This document shows, piece by piece, positions 34,320-46,407 of a stretch of DNA of 64,000 nucleotides (within the stretch, counting starts at the first letter, position 1; each line of letters opens with the position of its first letter). The position numbers and the translations under genes are program-made. The stretch is from Planococcus citri. Lineage: Eukaryota > Arthropoda > Insecta > Hemiptera > Pseudococcidae. The stretch is from the NCBI RefSeq assembly GCF_950023065.1, contig NC_088679.1, forward strand, positions 31,806,001 to 31,870,000, read 5' to 3'. The notes under the pieces are model-generated. The model searched no databases, was not told the DNA's origin, and saw only the letters and a program-made list of their open reading frames with translations.

Positions 34320-36205
34320 ACACAAGACAAAGACTTTTCATTTTCATTCCAATCTTCTTCAGCAAATCTGCTATTTCTTAAAACGATCATCTACATAATA
34401 TTGTTATTTTCACTTCTAATTGAAAGTTCAAATTCCGCTGTTATTGGTGTCCTGAGCCCCCGAGCATAAATCATGAAAATAAGTACCTAAAAAGGACTTT
34501 CTGGGAAAAAAGAACTTCTGAGGACCAAGATTGAAAAAAAGGACAAGTTCCTTATAAAAAGGACCAATTGAGATGCCTGATGTATTTAAGGAGTTTCATT
34601 TCAAACCTTCCTTCTCCAAAATAATGCCCGAGAATAATTCATCATTTTTTAAAAACCAAAATTTCAACATTATTAATTTGATGTGACACGTCGATTTCCA
34701 CAAACTTCAGGTCGCTGAGATCCAATACAATCTACGAGTAATTTTTTGGATTCAACCCAAATCAAAAGTGAGTGTCACATATTTAAAAAAAATATGTGAC
34801 TTTAAAGAAAAGTAAGATGAATTATCAAGTTTCGATTATGTAACCAACTAACATACCCATACTTTTCATAAAACACAATTTCAATGAAATTTTAGGGTAC
34901 AGTCAGTAGGAAATCAGCGTCAGAAGCACATACGAGTACAACTCATCGTTTTGTCTTTATTCCAACTCGAGCCTCTCAGCTTATATAAAATTTCCGCCAT
35001 TTTCCGAACCCTCTTTACAAAATAATGGATAAATAACAATAATTCGATCCATTTTAAGAAAATTCTAACAATATACCAATTCAGGCGTTGTTTTTTATAC
35101 TATAATGAAATAAGTAATCACAATATCAGATGTACATAATATAATACACTCTACTTCAGAAAAAATAAATAAAAAATCCAAAAACACTACCTCGTCATTC
35201 CTCTCTCCGCCTCACTCATTAATTTGAATCTTCTTTGAAAAGCGAAGCGATAAAATACACAATACCTCGCAGTCGTATTATTCCACGAATGAAATTCTTC
35301 GTATTACCGTGTTAATTACAAATTACGTTAAATGTTTAAATTATAAGAACAGTTGTTGTAGCAAAAAAGCGCCAAAAAATTAATTCAACATAAAACGAAC
35401 AAACTGTCTTGTGAAATTAGTTCGTTTATATTTCACGATAATTTTATTACAAGCATCACGGGTAAAAAAAATTCCCTTAACTTGAGAAGCGCATCTTACA
35501 GCAGGCAAAACAGAAAAACTTGAGATAAAAAATTCAAAATATACCAAAGTACTTTCCAAACTACACAGCGAAATTACGTAGGTATATCATTTTTTATGAT
35601 AATTTAAATCAGAACGAGGACGGGGGAGGAATCAGTGCTTGGGAAAGAAATCCCTTCGAAGCTCTCGGTATACATATTAGTACCTCCACCTACATTTAAT
35701 TTAGCCAACTTTCCGAGGTTTGATAATAAATTAATAATTAAACTGGCGTACAAGTTGCAGTTCGCTCTGACTCGTACAGTAGCGTTCATCGTTTTTGGCG
35801 GTACAAATTAACAAGTTGCATCGTTTCTCGTTCCAGTCTCCTGGGAAGGAGTGTACCAGCTTAAAACCAATTACTTTTTGTCATTTGAGTTTCTTCCCGA
35901 GTATATAATGTCGACATTAACGAACGAGACGAAATTAAACGAGGAAAAAACCTTTCCAGTTCTATCATTAGTCTTGGGTTGATTTTACATCGTTTTTGCA
36001 GATACAGATTTTTCACCATCATTTATTTAAAATGTCAACTCTGTCATATTATACGTATATATGTGTAATTTCTTACGCACATGCACGAAGGAACGTCGTA
36101 ACTCGCAAGTATATTAATTTGTATACGATGGCCGAGTGTTCTTTGAGCATACTTTTTAATAATGAGTAAAAGAGCATAAAGGAGTGAGTGTTTTTATTCA
36201 TATTG
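34320..36205. other. Unique noncoding DNA
   Basis: No recognisable gene is present. A perfect 11-bp-stem hairpin, GTCACATATTT/AAATATGTGAC, lies at 34774-34800. CpG-containing sequence spans about 35600-36150. The minus-strand open frame at 35604-35789 shares a segment with 22.3 kb (see findings). Confidence 0.4.
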
Positions 36206-36210
36206 ATGTA

Positions 36211-36817
36211 AGGTGCACCGGGGGAAGTTGGAATTCGGGGTAAGTTAGAAAACTTGCTCTAGCGCCTAGAGGTTTATATCTGGCGAAGTGTCACTAAAGG
36301 TGACTTGAGGGTACTACCCCTACTTCATCACGGCATGACAATTTTCGCGATTCAGTTTCATTTTAGATGTCTTTGGTTCAATTGTATTTTGTTGTTGTTT
36401 TGAACTTATTTTGAATTTGGTCTAAAATACAGACTTTCTATTTCTTAGTTTTTCGCATATAGCGGACGAACCGTGCGTCCTAGTGAAAATCTGATGAGAG
36501 TGATCTCAAAGAGAATTAAATTCTCTACAATTTTGTTTATGGGCAATTTTTCTAGGACGCTCGGTTTGTGATCTACGCCTCTGCAAAGTTTAGCCTGTTC
36601 TGACTTCCCCCAATTGGGGTAAAGTCAGGACAGTTTATATTTTATTCCACTGAGCGAAAGCTACTGTGTCAATTACGCTCAAATTTTTACCATAGGTTAA
36701 GAACCCTTATGGGAACCTACATAATAAATTTGATCCATATTGGTTCATTAGAAGGGTAGTAACAGCTGGTCAAAGTTGAAATTGCGAAAAATCATTCTGA
36801 CTTGCCCCGGTGCACCT
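36211..36817. mobile_element. 607-bp TA-flanked inverted-repeat transposon, non-autonomous
   Basis: The ends are AGGTGCACCGGGGGAAGT on the left and, inverted, AGGTGCACCGGGGCAAGT on the right, with similarity fading after about 25 bases. TA dinucleotides at 36209-36210 and 36818-36819 are the expected target duplication for Tc1/mariner-type or related elements. A second inward-facing phrase, GACTTCCCCCAATTGGGGTA, lies near 36602. No transposase is encoded. Confidence 0.8.
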
Positions 36818-36819
36818 TA

Positions 36820-37740
36820 TTGAACAAAATCATCGATTTTTTTTGATTTTTTTCAGTCGATTCTAACGTAAAATATTTGAGTTTCCGCGAATATAGAAAA
36901 ATCAAAAAAAATTATTTAGCAAGTTATTAAAATACCTCCTCTTATAAGTAATGAATAGATGCAACATCCATTCTTCGATCACAATTCTATTCAATTTTTT
37001 TCAAAATCTAAACACATTCACCATTATACAACCACTACAGAACACACCCAATACACCAAAATATTTGTAGCTACGTAAGACTGCACATCGTAATTTGCTT
37101 AAAATATACAGCGTCAAGGTTCACACATCGATTCATCTTATAGTAGGGTAAATATTTCGTAGTATTTTTAACGCCACTACAGAGATACCTAATTCGTATA
37201 CATAAATAAATCACATCGTATAAAATACATATTTCAAGCCCCCGTGCACCATGCATAATATACTTATAAACAACACAGTTCACGGCTGATATATTCTACA
37301 TGTGGATGAGGACTTGAAGAGCGCGGGGGAGTGATCGGAGGCGCGGTGTAATGCGATAGATATATTTTGCATAAATATTCCATTTCGCATTCGATGTCAA
37401 AGATTATTGGCATTTGAGCGTTTAAGACGATAAGTGAAGGAAGCCTAACCTCTGGTGTATTATATTTGCAAAATGATGTTTGCAATATACCAGAAATCAA
37501 TTTTTTTTCACGCTTATGTAAGAGATTGAATACATCGAGTTGAATTTAATAACAAAGTATCCTCCCTCGTGCCGTATCACGATCGGGATAGAAATTGATC
37601 ATTTGCATACATGCATCGCAAAAGCATAAAATCGTTATAGAGATGGTTTTTTTTCTGCGTTCGTAATCAATTCAATATGACATTGTTGATTTTATCAAAA
37701 AATGAACGATTTTATAATGTGCATATCAAGTATACCTATT
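36820..37740. other. Unique noncoding DNA
   Basis: No gene or repeat was recognised. CpG-containing sequence lies around 37250-37400. Confidence 0.4.
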
Positions 37741-37744
37741 GAGG

Positions 37745-38660
37745 GGTGCATTGGAAAAAAAAGATATATTGGACTTCGAAGAAAATTGGTGAGAATGTTT
37801 ACTCTGAATTCCAGACTGCCCAGGAAAATTTTGAACCATATAACATGCAGGAGGCTAAACCAGGGGGCCTCAAAGTGGAGACATTTTTTTAAAAAACGAG
37901 GGTTATTGCTGTTTTTGGATACTATGGACTTTGAAATTTTATACCACTTTTAGTCCCCTACGAGCGACTTGAAGATTGATGGATCACAAATACCTGCTCG
38001 TATTACGATTTTTCATCAATTTTGCGACACTGTACTGCCAATAAAACTCGCTTTTAGGAAAAACCAATGCTGGATTTGTGCTCAGCAGGTCAAAATGCCT
38101 TGATTACCACACTTCATACGATCATTTCGATCAAATTGTCCAAATTCACTTTTTTTGGTTTGATTTTTCCAAACACACACTAAAATAATTGAGGAAATAT
38201 GAATTTTGAAAACGAATTATCGCAAAAAAGGAGTTCATCGAGTTATTTCAAGCTGCTGAGAACAAATCTAACGTGTTTTTCAAAAAGTAAACTTTTAATG
38301 GTTTAACGTTCAACAGTGACGTAAAACTGACAAGATATCGAAGTATTTGCCATCTACCAATCTTCAAGTCGCTTGCAAAGCACTTAAAGTGGCATTGAAT
38401 TTCAAAGTCAATAAATCAGAGAGGTTCATAAACCCAAATCGCGCCTTTTTAAAGGCAAATCCGGGGTTCTGACCAGTTAACAGTACTCAGAAACAGCAAA
38501 AAACCATGTTTTTTTTTCAAAAATAACCCTACTTTGAGGATCATTGGCTCAGGCCTCCTGGACGGCTAGAAAGCTAAAAAAAATGTCCAGACAGTCTCAC
38601 ACTCAAGCTAAGCTTTCTCATCAATTTTTGTCAAAATCAGGATGCATTTTTCCACTCTAC
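37745..38660. repeat. Long imperfect palindrome, family A copy 3
   Basis: The left arm runs from GAAGAAAATTGGTGAGAATG through AGGGGGCCTCAAAGTGGAGA-like phrases to AGCGACTTGAAGATTGATGG. The right arm begins ACCAATCTTCAAGTCGCTTG and carries the inverse order to GGCTCAGGCCTCCTGGACGG and TCATCAATTTTTGTCAAAAT. The loop is about 38000-38330. This is the longest family A copy. Confidence 0.75.
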
Positions 38661-38664
38661 CCTA

Positions 38665-39755
38665 CACACGAATGTAGTTCAAAAAATCCACTTCCTCAAA
38701 AAATGATGCGAGGAATTTCTAAATGTATCGATTCGATAGAAATCATTGCGGGTCCAATGATCCCATTTTTATTCTCAAAAATGAAGTAATCGAACTTTAA
38801 ATTCATCCAGAGGTTACATTAACCAAACCCATGTTTTCACTTTTCAAAGTTCAACTTGAAGCAACTGCGGTGGTTTGTTCAGTGTATCTTACAAAAAAAT
38901 TTTTCTAGAGAACATAAACCAATTCAGGGGCTACGTCGAAAAAAAAAATTCAAAAACTGAGGATGAAAAAAATCTCAAAAAAAGTTTCTCATCATAAATA
39001 CTACAGCCTCCAGGAAAAGGGGAATAATTTCAACGAATGGCTTCTCATATTAATTACACAATGTGTTCGAGTAAATTTTTCAAATAGACTTGAAATTTCA
39101 TCAATTTTCATCGCCATTTTTTGACTCTGCTTTCTACACTTCGACTTTTACACAGTTTTCGACCCGTTTTCCAATACTTGGAAAATTTCCACTCTCGACC
39201 CGCATCTCCTCTCACTTTCTTTCAACACCTCTAAAATTAATTAAGAAATATACACTACGCGTATAAACGAACAAAAAACCTAATTAAACCCTCGTAAAGG
39301 TGAAAAGTTAGCAAAGTATCGACACAAGCCCTTATTCTTGCGGCTCATGAAATAAGGCAAGTACGCAAAATAGATCCAGACCCGCATGAAACTCAACGAA
39401 TCCTGAGCACGGAGATTTGCTGACTTAAGATGAAAATCTCCAAGTAAATTTGTAAGTCTACATAAGTACGTACATACATACCTACATCCAAATTCCACGT
39501 ATGTAACACAATTCGAACTGAATTACCTACTCACAATATTTTGCAGGACGTTGGAGTACTTGAAAAACACAGAATCATAAACTGATAAGTTTATATTTTT
39601 TGCAGTTTATTTTTTGCAGCGATCGAGAGAAAACCGTAATCGAAGTTCGAACTGACACGCTCTTGTTTTTCAACGAAACCAGGTTAGATTTTAAGAGCGT
39701 AGGTAATAATTAGATATCTTAAATCTCCACTACCAACACTACCAAAATTTCAAGG
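38665..39755. other. Unique AT-rich noncoding DNA
   Basis: I see no gene here. The minus-strand frame at 39280-39498 has no recognisable motif. Confidence 0.4.
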
Positions 39756-39759
39756 GCTG

Positions 39760-40130
39760 GTATCCATATTTTTGAATTTTTGAATGTTTAAAAACCCGCT
39801 ATAATAAAAGGTTTCAACTATGTGGTTTTTTTTTGCAAAATAAAAGTCGAAAACAGCCACTTTGGGTCCATTCTGAAGTCTCCACCAAATCTTCAACTTT
39901 GTTCAGGAATTTTAAATTACTCTGATGAGGTCAAAAATTGAACTTCAAGGGTTTTAACTTTGGTCGGTGCGACCTGGTGACCTTCATATTAGGTGGAAGA
40001 AGGGGTGTCAGGTTCATTTTTGATCTCACCAGGGTAATTTGAAATTTCTAGAGAAAATTGAAAACTCGCTGGAGATACTAGAATAGTCCAGAACTCCTGA
40101 TGTGGACGTTCTAGACTTGGGAGGATATAA
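39760..40130. repeat. Imperfect inverted repeat region
   Basis: AATTTTAAATTACTCTGATG followed by AGGTCAAAAATTGAACT (39911-39944) is the imperfect inverse of GGTTCATTTTTGATCTCACC followed by AGGGTAATTTGAAATT (40010-40050). The loop of about 65 bases contains GTGCGACCTGGTGACC, itself near-palindromic. The limits are uncertain. Confidence 0.5.
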
Positions 40131-40350
40131 CGAAACGTTTGAAAAAAAAAATACAAAATAGTTGAGGATTTTTCATAATAGCAGATTTTTATAATTTTTT
40201 TAATGGGCAAAAATTTGCCAAAAATACAAAAATGGACTTCGGCGGTTAAAATTTTGGATATTGGGGTTTTTATACAGGCCTTTTCGTTCTGGTTTGGTTT
40301 TGTTGAATGACACTAGACTGATTGCAAACTCATCAGGTGATTGAATACTA

Positions 40351-40752
40351 CAGGGTGTCTAACAAAATTTCTCCGAAGAAATGCAGTACTTTTACAGTAC
40401 CTTTTGCATTACCTTATTTTTTTTAAATCCAGCTTACACCGACCCCCCCCCCAGAAAAAAATTTATTTTTGAACCGGTTGGAATTTGTCGATAAAATTTT
40501 TACAAGTAGATAGATATTAATTTAACAAGTGTTTTTATCTTTTGAGGTGCAAAATGAACATTTTTTTTTTTTTTTAATTTTCACCCATTAATTCATTTTG
40601 AGGGTTTTAAAAAATTTTAAATCAATGATTCTGAAAAAAATACAGTACTTTTTAGGCGAAATGCAGTACTTTGCAGTACTTGCAGTACCGAGGATTTCAA
40701 TGCAGTACTTTTACAGTACTTACAGTACCTGCAGTACCTGTTAGACACCCTG
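40351..40752. mobile_element. MITE with CAGGGTGTCTAAC ends
   Basis: The element begins CAGGGTGTCTAAC and ends GTTAGACACCCTG. The arms are made of short repeats of GCAGTACTT and ACAGTACC in opposite orientation on the two sides. CAGGG/CCCTG ends resemble hAT elements, but the 8 bases on the two sides (GAATACTA and ATACAAGA) do not match as a duplication. It has no transposase. Confidence 0.75.
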
Positions 40753-41195
40753 ATACAAGAGACGAAAAATATTTTCGAGTCACTGGGTACATAAAAAGTT
40801 TGAAGATCCGTACTATTCATGACTTGAACGAGCAAAAAACCGAATTAGGAAAGGGCAAAAATCGACAATGGGGAGACTATAGCTCACATCGGACATGCTT
40901 GGATATCCAATATCCTTACCCAGGACATGAAAATGAGTTTTATTTGCAATATTTTGGAACACATACTTATCAAATTTTGCTAGAATGTATCAAGAAAGTT
41001 CCGCAGAATTACGTAAACGCATTCACGTTCCATTGCAAAAAGAACATCCCCCAGCACATCGTCATCTTCAGTCACACACATACCGCAGTTAATTTCGCAG
41101 CAAAATATCAACTCAGGTCACTCGTGACCGACTGCGGATGGCACACGATGAGACAACGAAAAGGTGGTAAAATAAACACTCGACCACGTACTGGA
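40753..41195 (+). CDS. Candidate internal exon, unknown protein
   Basis: An open frame of about 145 codons starts at the right edge of the MITE and runs to GGA followed by GTAAGT at 41196, a consensus splice donor. The frame stays open beyond it to a TAG at 41217-41219. It also continues leftward through the MITE arm for another 26 codons to an ATG, which is probably accidental. The translation is protein-like (QWGDYSSHRTCLDIQYPYPG, FYLQYFGTHTYQILLECIKK, KKNIPQHIVIFSHTHTAVNF), and the stretch is visibly richer in G and C than its surroundings. I do not recognise a family and see no signal peptide. If the exon is real, the MITE either replaced or split its 5' part. It could equally be a chance open frame in GC-richer DNA. 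Confidence 0.3.
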
Positions 41196-41219
41196 GTAAG
41201 TAGCAGAGTAGATTTATAG

Positions 41220-42665
41220 AATAAAAATACCGGAAGGTAATAAGCGCAAGGGTGAAAGAAGGAAAAAAATATATATAAATACGTGAAAGAGCACACACAT
41301 TCGAGAAAGCAAAAGAGGAGAGCGCGACAGGAAAAAAATAAAGAAGATTCGAGAAGATTAGTTCTTTAGAAAAACTGATGAAGTGGCGTTAGCGAAAGGG
41401 ATAATATTATGTCGACGAAAAGTGGATGGATAACTGTTATGTAATATAATAGCGGTTACTCTTTATGTGATACGAATATAATAAAGAGCAGATCTCAGTA
41501 ACGAGTATTTTTTTAAAAAAACGTCTTTCGTTTGGAAAAATGTTTTTCACTTAAACGTCGATGATGGCTGCTGCGTCGTCGTTGTCGACTGCACATTGCA
41601 CACGCCGACAGACTTTTCGATGATTCCCAGCTCCGCTTCTTTTACTCTCCAAACCGTATAGATAAATACACTTCCTCGTCTCTTCTTCTTCCATTATATT
41701 CCATCTTTATGCGATTAAACCAATCTAGAGCATTTTATCTAAACGATAAATTCGCGCCGTGCCGCCTTATCGCCGATATTTGCCATCAGAGTAAAAATTA
41801 GCTTCCATTTATATCAACTTTATATCCTTCGCCTGCTGCCATCCTCATACGTCCGTCGTGCTCATCCTTTTGTAGTACGTAATAATATTATATGGATTTT
41901 CATACACAATACTACCGCAACTAAACATACTGCTTTAGTCGCATGTCCTCCTATACAATCTGCTAACATATCAAATATAATAAGTCCATTAGAAAAATTA
42001 CAACTCGGTCAATCCTCTCACCGTTACGTATCAGCTAGGTTGATGTATCGGTTCAAGTTATTCGCTCCATTCCACCGACCGTACGTATATGCACAGAGAG
42101 AGAAAAAAAACCTCGCAGACCTTCGAAACGTGACACGAATTTTGAAAATGTTTTCACTAAGTAAAATGAACGACCCGGCTGATAATCATAATAAACAAAC
42201 AAATAAATAAATATCGCGCTTAAGTGAAGTTTACATTGATGTATTACTTCGTATTGTTGCTCCTTTTTTTTTCACTCTCACTCTTTACTCTCCCTGCCCC
42301 CTCCCCTCCGCATATGCGATACATCTGCCTACTTTTTCAAACATTCGGTTTTTTTTTTGTCAACTTCGTGAAATTTTTTGTACTCTGTATTCGCCATTTT
42401 GACGTTTATTATCGTCGTCGCGGTGCTGTTTTTCAATTACCCAAATTGTTAACTTCATTAAACGATGTTTTTAATTAACTCGACTTCGGTCGTTAACGTA
42501 ATTGGCTGCTTAAAAGGTGATTAAAAAAGGGCAACGTGTTTTTCGTGCGCGTGAACTGTACAGAGTGTGTCTAGATATGCTACTTTTAACCCCTCGAGCG
42601 ATAAGAATTTTCTACCCTTTTTTTAAGGGCACCATCTGCGTCGACGATAAGAACGATTTTTTTCG
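41220..42665. other. Unique CpG-containing noncoding block
   Basis: I see no gene here. The block contains CpG-rich stretches (41560-41900, 42060-42130, 42400-42560), purine-rich and pyrimidine-rich runs, and no inverted repeats. Confidence 0.4.
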
Positions 42666-42668
42666 AAA

Positions 42669-43070
42669 TTGGAGCCAATAAAAAATACACTCGGTAGTGT
42701 TTTTGGAATCGATAAACAGTTTGAAAATGCATGCAAAGTGACACATCTTCATTTTAACATTGAATATCTGCAACCGCTGATCTCAAAATTGGGAAATTTT
42801 TTCTGGTATTCTCTTCTAAAAATATTAAAACTAGGAAAAATTGGTGAAAATCTGCAGTACAGGAGGACACTAGTGAAATTTCATCAAACTGAAGCAAGTT
42901 CAAGAACCGAAGACAGAAGCGCGCGCACTTTTACTAAAACAAGCCATCAGATCTTATTCACTGATTGCAAGAGAGTTTCTGCAGTTGCTTTTTCCTCATT
43001 GGCCGCTTCAATGCCTTATGCTCAAATGTTTCTTCAAACAATTCCTAATGATATAGGTATGTATAATTAA
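42669..43070 (+). other. 133-codon open frame, doubtful
   Basis: An open frame runs from near the CpG block into AT-rich sequence. Its product would contain QTEASSRTEDRSARTFTKTS and a hydrophobic end (AVAFSSLAASMPYAQMFLQT). It has no recognisable domain and no clear Kozak context, and a frame of this length is within reach of chance in 64 kb. It is kept only as a place to check for transcription. Confidence 0.15.
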
Positions 43071-43074
43071 AATT

Positions 43075-46000
43075 TATAACTTCACACATTTGATATCCAT
43101 TGAAAAAATAATAATACACTTCACAAAAATTAACATTGTTTGTTTTGAAAAAAAAGGAGATTGGTGCGAAATTTACAGATGCTTTAGTGAACTCCACCAA
43201 ATTTTTTTGGTCAGTTGCAGACATCTTTGCAGAGCTGCAATTCCACTAAATTTCGATAAGGTTCTCAGCAAATGAAAAATAAACCCGAAGAAATCAGTGA
43301 AATTTCACCAATTTGGGAAAAATCCAATTAATAAAATCACTAGAAGATTACCAACAAAAAATCACTAAAATCAGTAAGTTCGAGTACTTATTGTAAAAAT
43401 ATTGAAAAAAATAAACTAAAATTCACAAACTTTTCAAAAAAGTTCATCGAGATTCTCAACTCAATTTCACTGATTTTCCCTACACCAAAATTTTTACTGG
43501 ATTTAAATCGGTTTTTTAGTGATTAAAACTTGAAAAAATTGTCTCAAAACTTTGATTTCACTGGCAACGGTAGCAGACAGAAATGTTTCCAAAAAAATAT
43601 TCAGCTGCAGAAATCATTAAAATTTTTAGTAAAATTCAAAAATTATATTTTTGGCCAATTTTTCTGCCTTTTCTGCACTTTGATGATCACTGCATTTCGT
43701 AGATTTTCACCACCTAGGTAAAAATTGAACTAGTGGTACGAAACCTAAAATAGGAATTTTCAAGTTTTTTTTTTACATTTTCAAGAAATCGAGAGAAGAC
43801 AAATTATTTTTCAAGATTTTTCAATTTCTTAACCAGAGGAAAGAAAAGGGCCGGTGCGATTGAACCACCAAAACAGGACAAAATCCACAGGTGTGACTTT
43901 TCATATATTCTCTTTCAAATGGAAGACCGTCAAAATTCATGGAAATAACTGAAAAGAGAAGATTGCCTTTTACTAGGGTGAGTTGTTTCTTGATTTTTTG
44001 GTTTTTTAGAGCGGACTCAGCAAAACAAATATGGCCAAACAGCCTCAACAAGACATAGGGAAAGTTTTAAAATTTTTAGATCAATTTTCAACCCTTCCTT
44101 CCCCACCGATGGTTCAAAATTTGGTAAATTTCAAACTTTTTCAACAGCTTCGAAAATTTGTGTTGATTTTTTTTTTTTTTTTGATTATGGTTTCTTATTG
44201 TCTTCAGTACTTTTATGTAAGTATTCATTTCATTGCAATTGAGCCATTAAACGAGCGGAAAGCTCATTTTTGTCAAGTTCAGGAGTTTTCAAAATTTATT
44301 CATTTTATGTATTTTATTTTATTTTATTAGTCGATTCTTCAAAATGATAATTTTGTGATTACACATCTACATAAAATAAGGTGATTAATTAAATAGAATT
44401 GAAAAACCAATTTCCGATAAGGTATACAAGAAAGTAGACATCGAGAACCTCAACCAAAAAAAACTCTAAAAAAGTCAAAACAAAATATGAAAAATTTTCA
44501 AAATTTCATGTTCAATCTTGAGAAAAGATGTTAAACATTTACCTGAAAATTCCAATTTTTTCAACTCTCTGTTGAGCTTACTTGGCCGTAATATTTTGTC
44601 AAGCTCTACTGTCTACCTCTTCCAACAAAGTAAGCTTAGGAGTAAATTTTCCTTCGAAAGAACGCGCATGATCTCATCGTCTTAGAGCACAGGTTCACTT
44701 CAATCTCGTTTAGTGAAGAGCTGAGTAAAATTGATTCAGAATTTTATTCAGCAAGTAAGTAAGTTATCTTCATTTATTTATACGTACTATAAGGTATTTA
44801 TACTTATTCGTTCATTTCAACCCTTCTAATCCATCTTAATGAACATAAAAGCAACTTCATCCATCAACAACCAAACGAAACCATGCCATCCGATCAAAAA
44901 TAACACCAGTTCTCTTCCTCGATCCAATCACAATCCCCAATAATAACGAAAAAACTCGCTATCAAGAAACAGGAACCCGTAATAATTTTACGAGTAGCAA
45001 TTCCGGACTAGAAAATCTCGCCGGTGAACTGAAAACGGTAGGTATAGATACCTAATATACTAAAATTACCGCCGGTAATCAAAGAGGGTTTTTTCTCTCT
45101 CTTATAAAAACTATCTATAAAAGCTCGGGCTTTTTTTATTTTTCTACCCTTTTTTTTCTCAACGGTAGGTAATTTCTATAGTCGACTTCCGTCGTCGTTG
45201 TCGTCTTCATCTTCGTGTTTTAATAAAAATCTGACGTAGTACTAAAATAAACGTCGACTTATTTGACCAAAGTATCGTTAAACTAATAGCTATCAAATTT
45301 AGCAATTTTTTCTTCATCGTTTTCTTTTTGCTGGCGAATACTCGTATATACGCCTGCCTCGTTTAATATTTACTTTTTCTGCTCCTCTTTTTTTCCACCC
45401 TTTGCTATTTTTAGCGAATATCGCCGTAGTCGTAGTCGTCAACGGTCACGTAACTGCCAAAATACATCCGACAACAAATTCTCGCTCGTACGTGGATATA
45501 CCAGCGACTCGCACGTTCCGTTTTTATTTCCAGCCAAATAAATTGGATATTTTTTCGAATGAAATTTACCCTACCCCTGCCCTCTGTTTTTCCGAAATAT
45601 TGGAATGTGTAGTCCGAGACTACGATGTGCTATCTGACGAATGGTGAAGTCGATGTCGTATATCTACGAGTAAGTACGAATTTGTCGGCGGAGGCGAACA
45701 CGACGACGAAAACTGCGAGCAATGTTTGTTTCCGTTCATATTTTGTTATTGTTTTTTCCGCACATTCTTCGCTCTCTTCTTTTCGCAGTGTTTATTTGTG
45801 GAAGGAATTCAGAGAAAAAATGTAACATTATTACATACTCGTACTAGGTAGATTTTTTTCTCTCGTAGAGAACAAAAATTTTTTTAGCTCCAGGATTTGC
45901 CCAAATTAGTCAATTTTTTTGAATGGGAAATTTGACTTGATTTGTACTACGTTCGTTGCTAGTTTAATTAGAGCTACTTAGTAGGTTTTTGTATCACGAA

Positions 46001-46380
46001 ACCTAATCATTCAAGTTTCTCAGAATAATTTTATCATCACACATTATGATGACGTTTTCCAAACCCACGTGTATTTTATGACAGCGGGTAAGTCTAGGTA
46101 GGGTATTATTTTATTTTGTTTTTTACATCTATACATTAGTATTCAAGAACTGTGTAAACTAAAAGGTCAAAATTTCGGTGCAAGTCTTTTGATGGAAGGC
46201 AAAATCAGCGATTTAGGCTGACCTGTCAATCAAATCGTTACTACTTTGTTCGTAAAAGGCCAACTTTTTTTTGGCAAGTTTGTTAAAAAATATACCTTAA
46301 GATGCCCTCTTCAAGAAAAAACTTGTCCCAGAGGATCAGGGGGGAGAGTGCAATTGCTCCTATTATCATGTGTCAGGGTA
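43075..46380. other. Mostly unique noncoding DNA
   Basis: No recognisable gene is present. The AT-rich part (43075-44880) repeats phrases such as GAAATTTCACCAATTTGG loosely. The part at 45000-45830 is CpG-containing. A strong polypyrimidine tract ending TTTTAG at 45414 could be a splice acceptor (see findings). Confidence 0.4.
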
Positions 46381-46407
46381 TAAACAAAGAAACATATACT
46401 TAAACAG

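Noticed and set aside
44640..44765. Short coding-like stretch (FTSISFSEELSKIDSEF) before AAGTAAGTAAG
   Set aside because: It has only about 37 codons and a repetitive donor-like sequence, too little to call.
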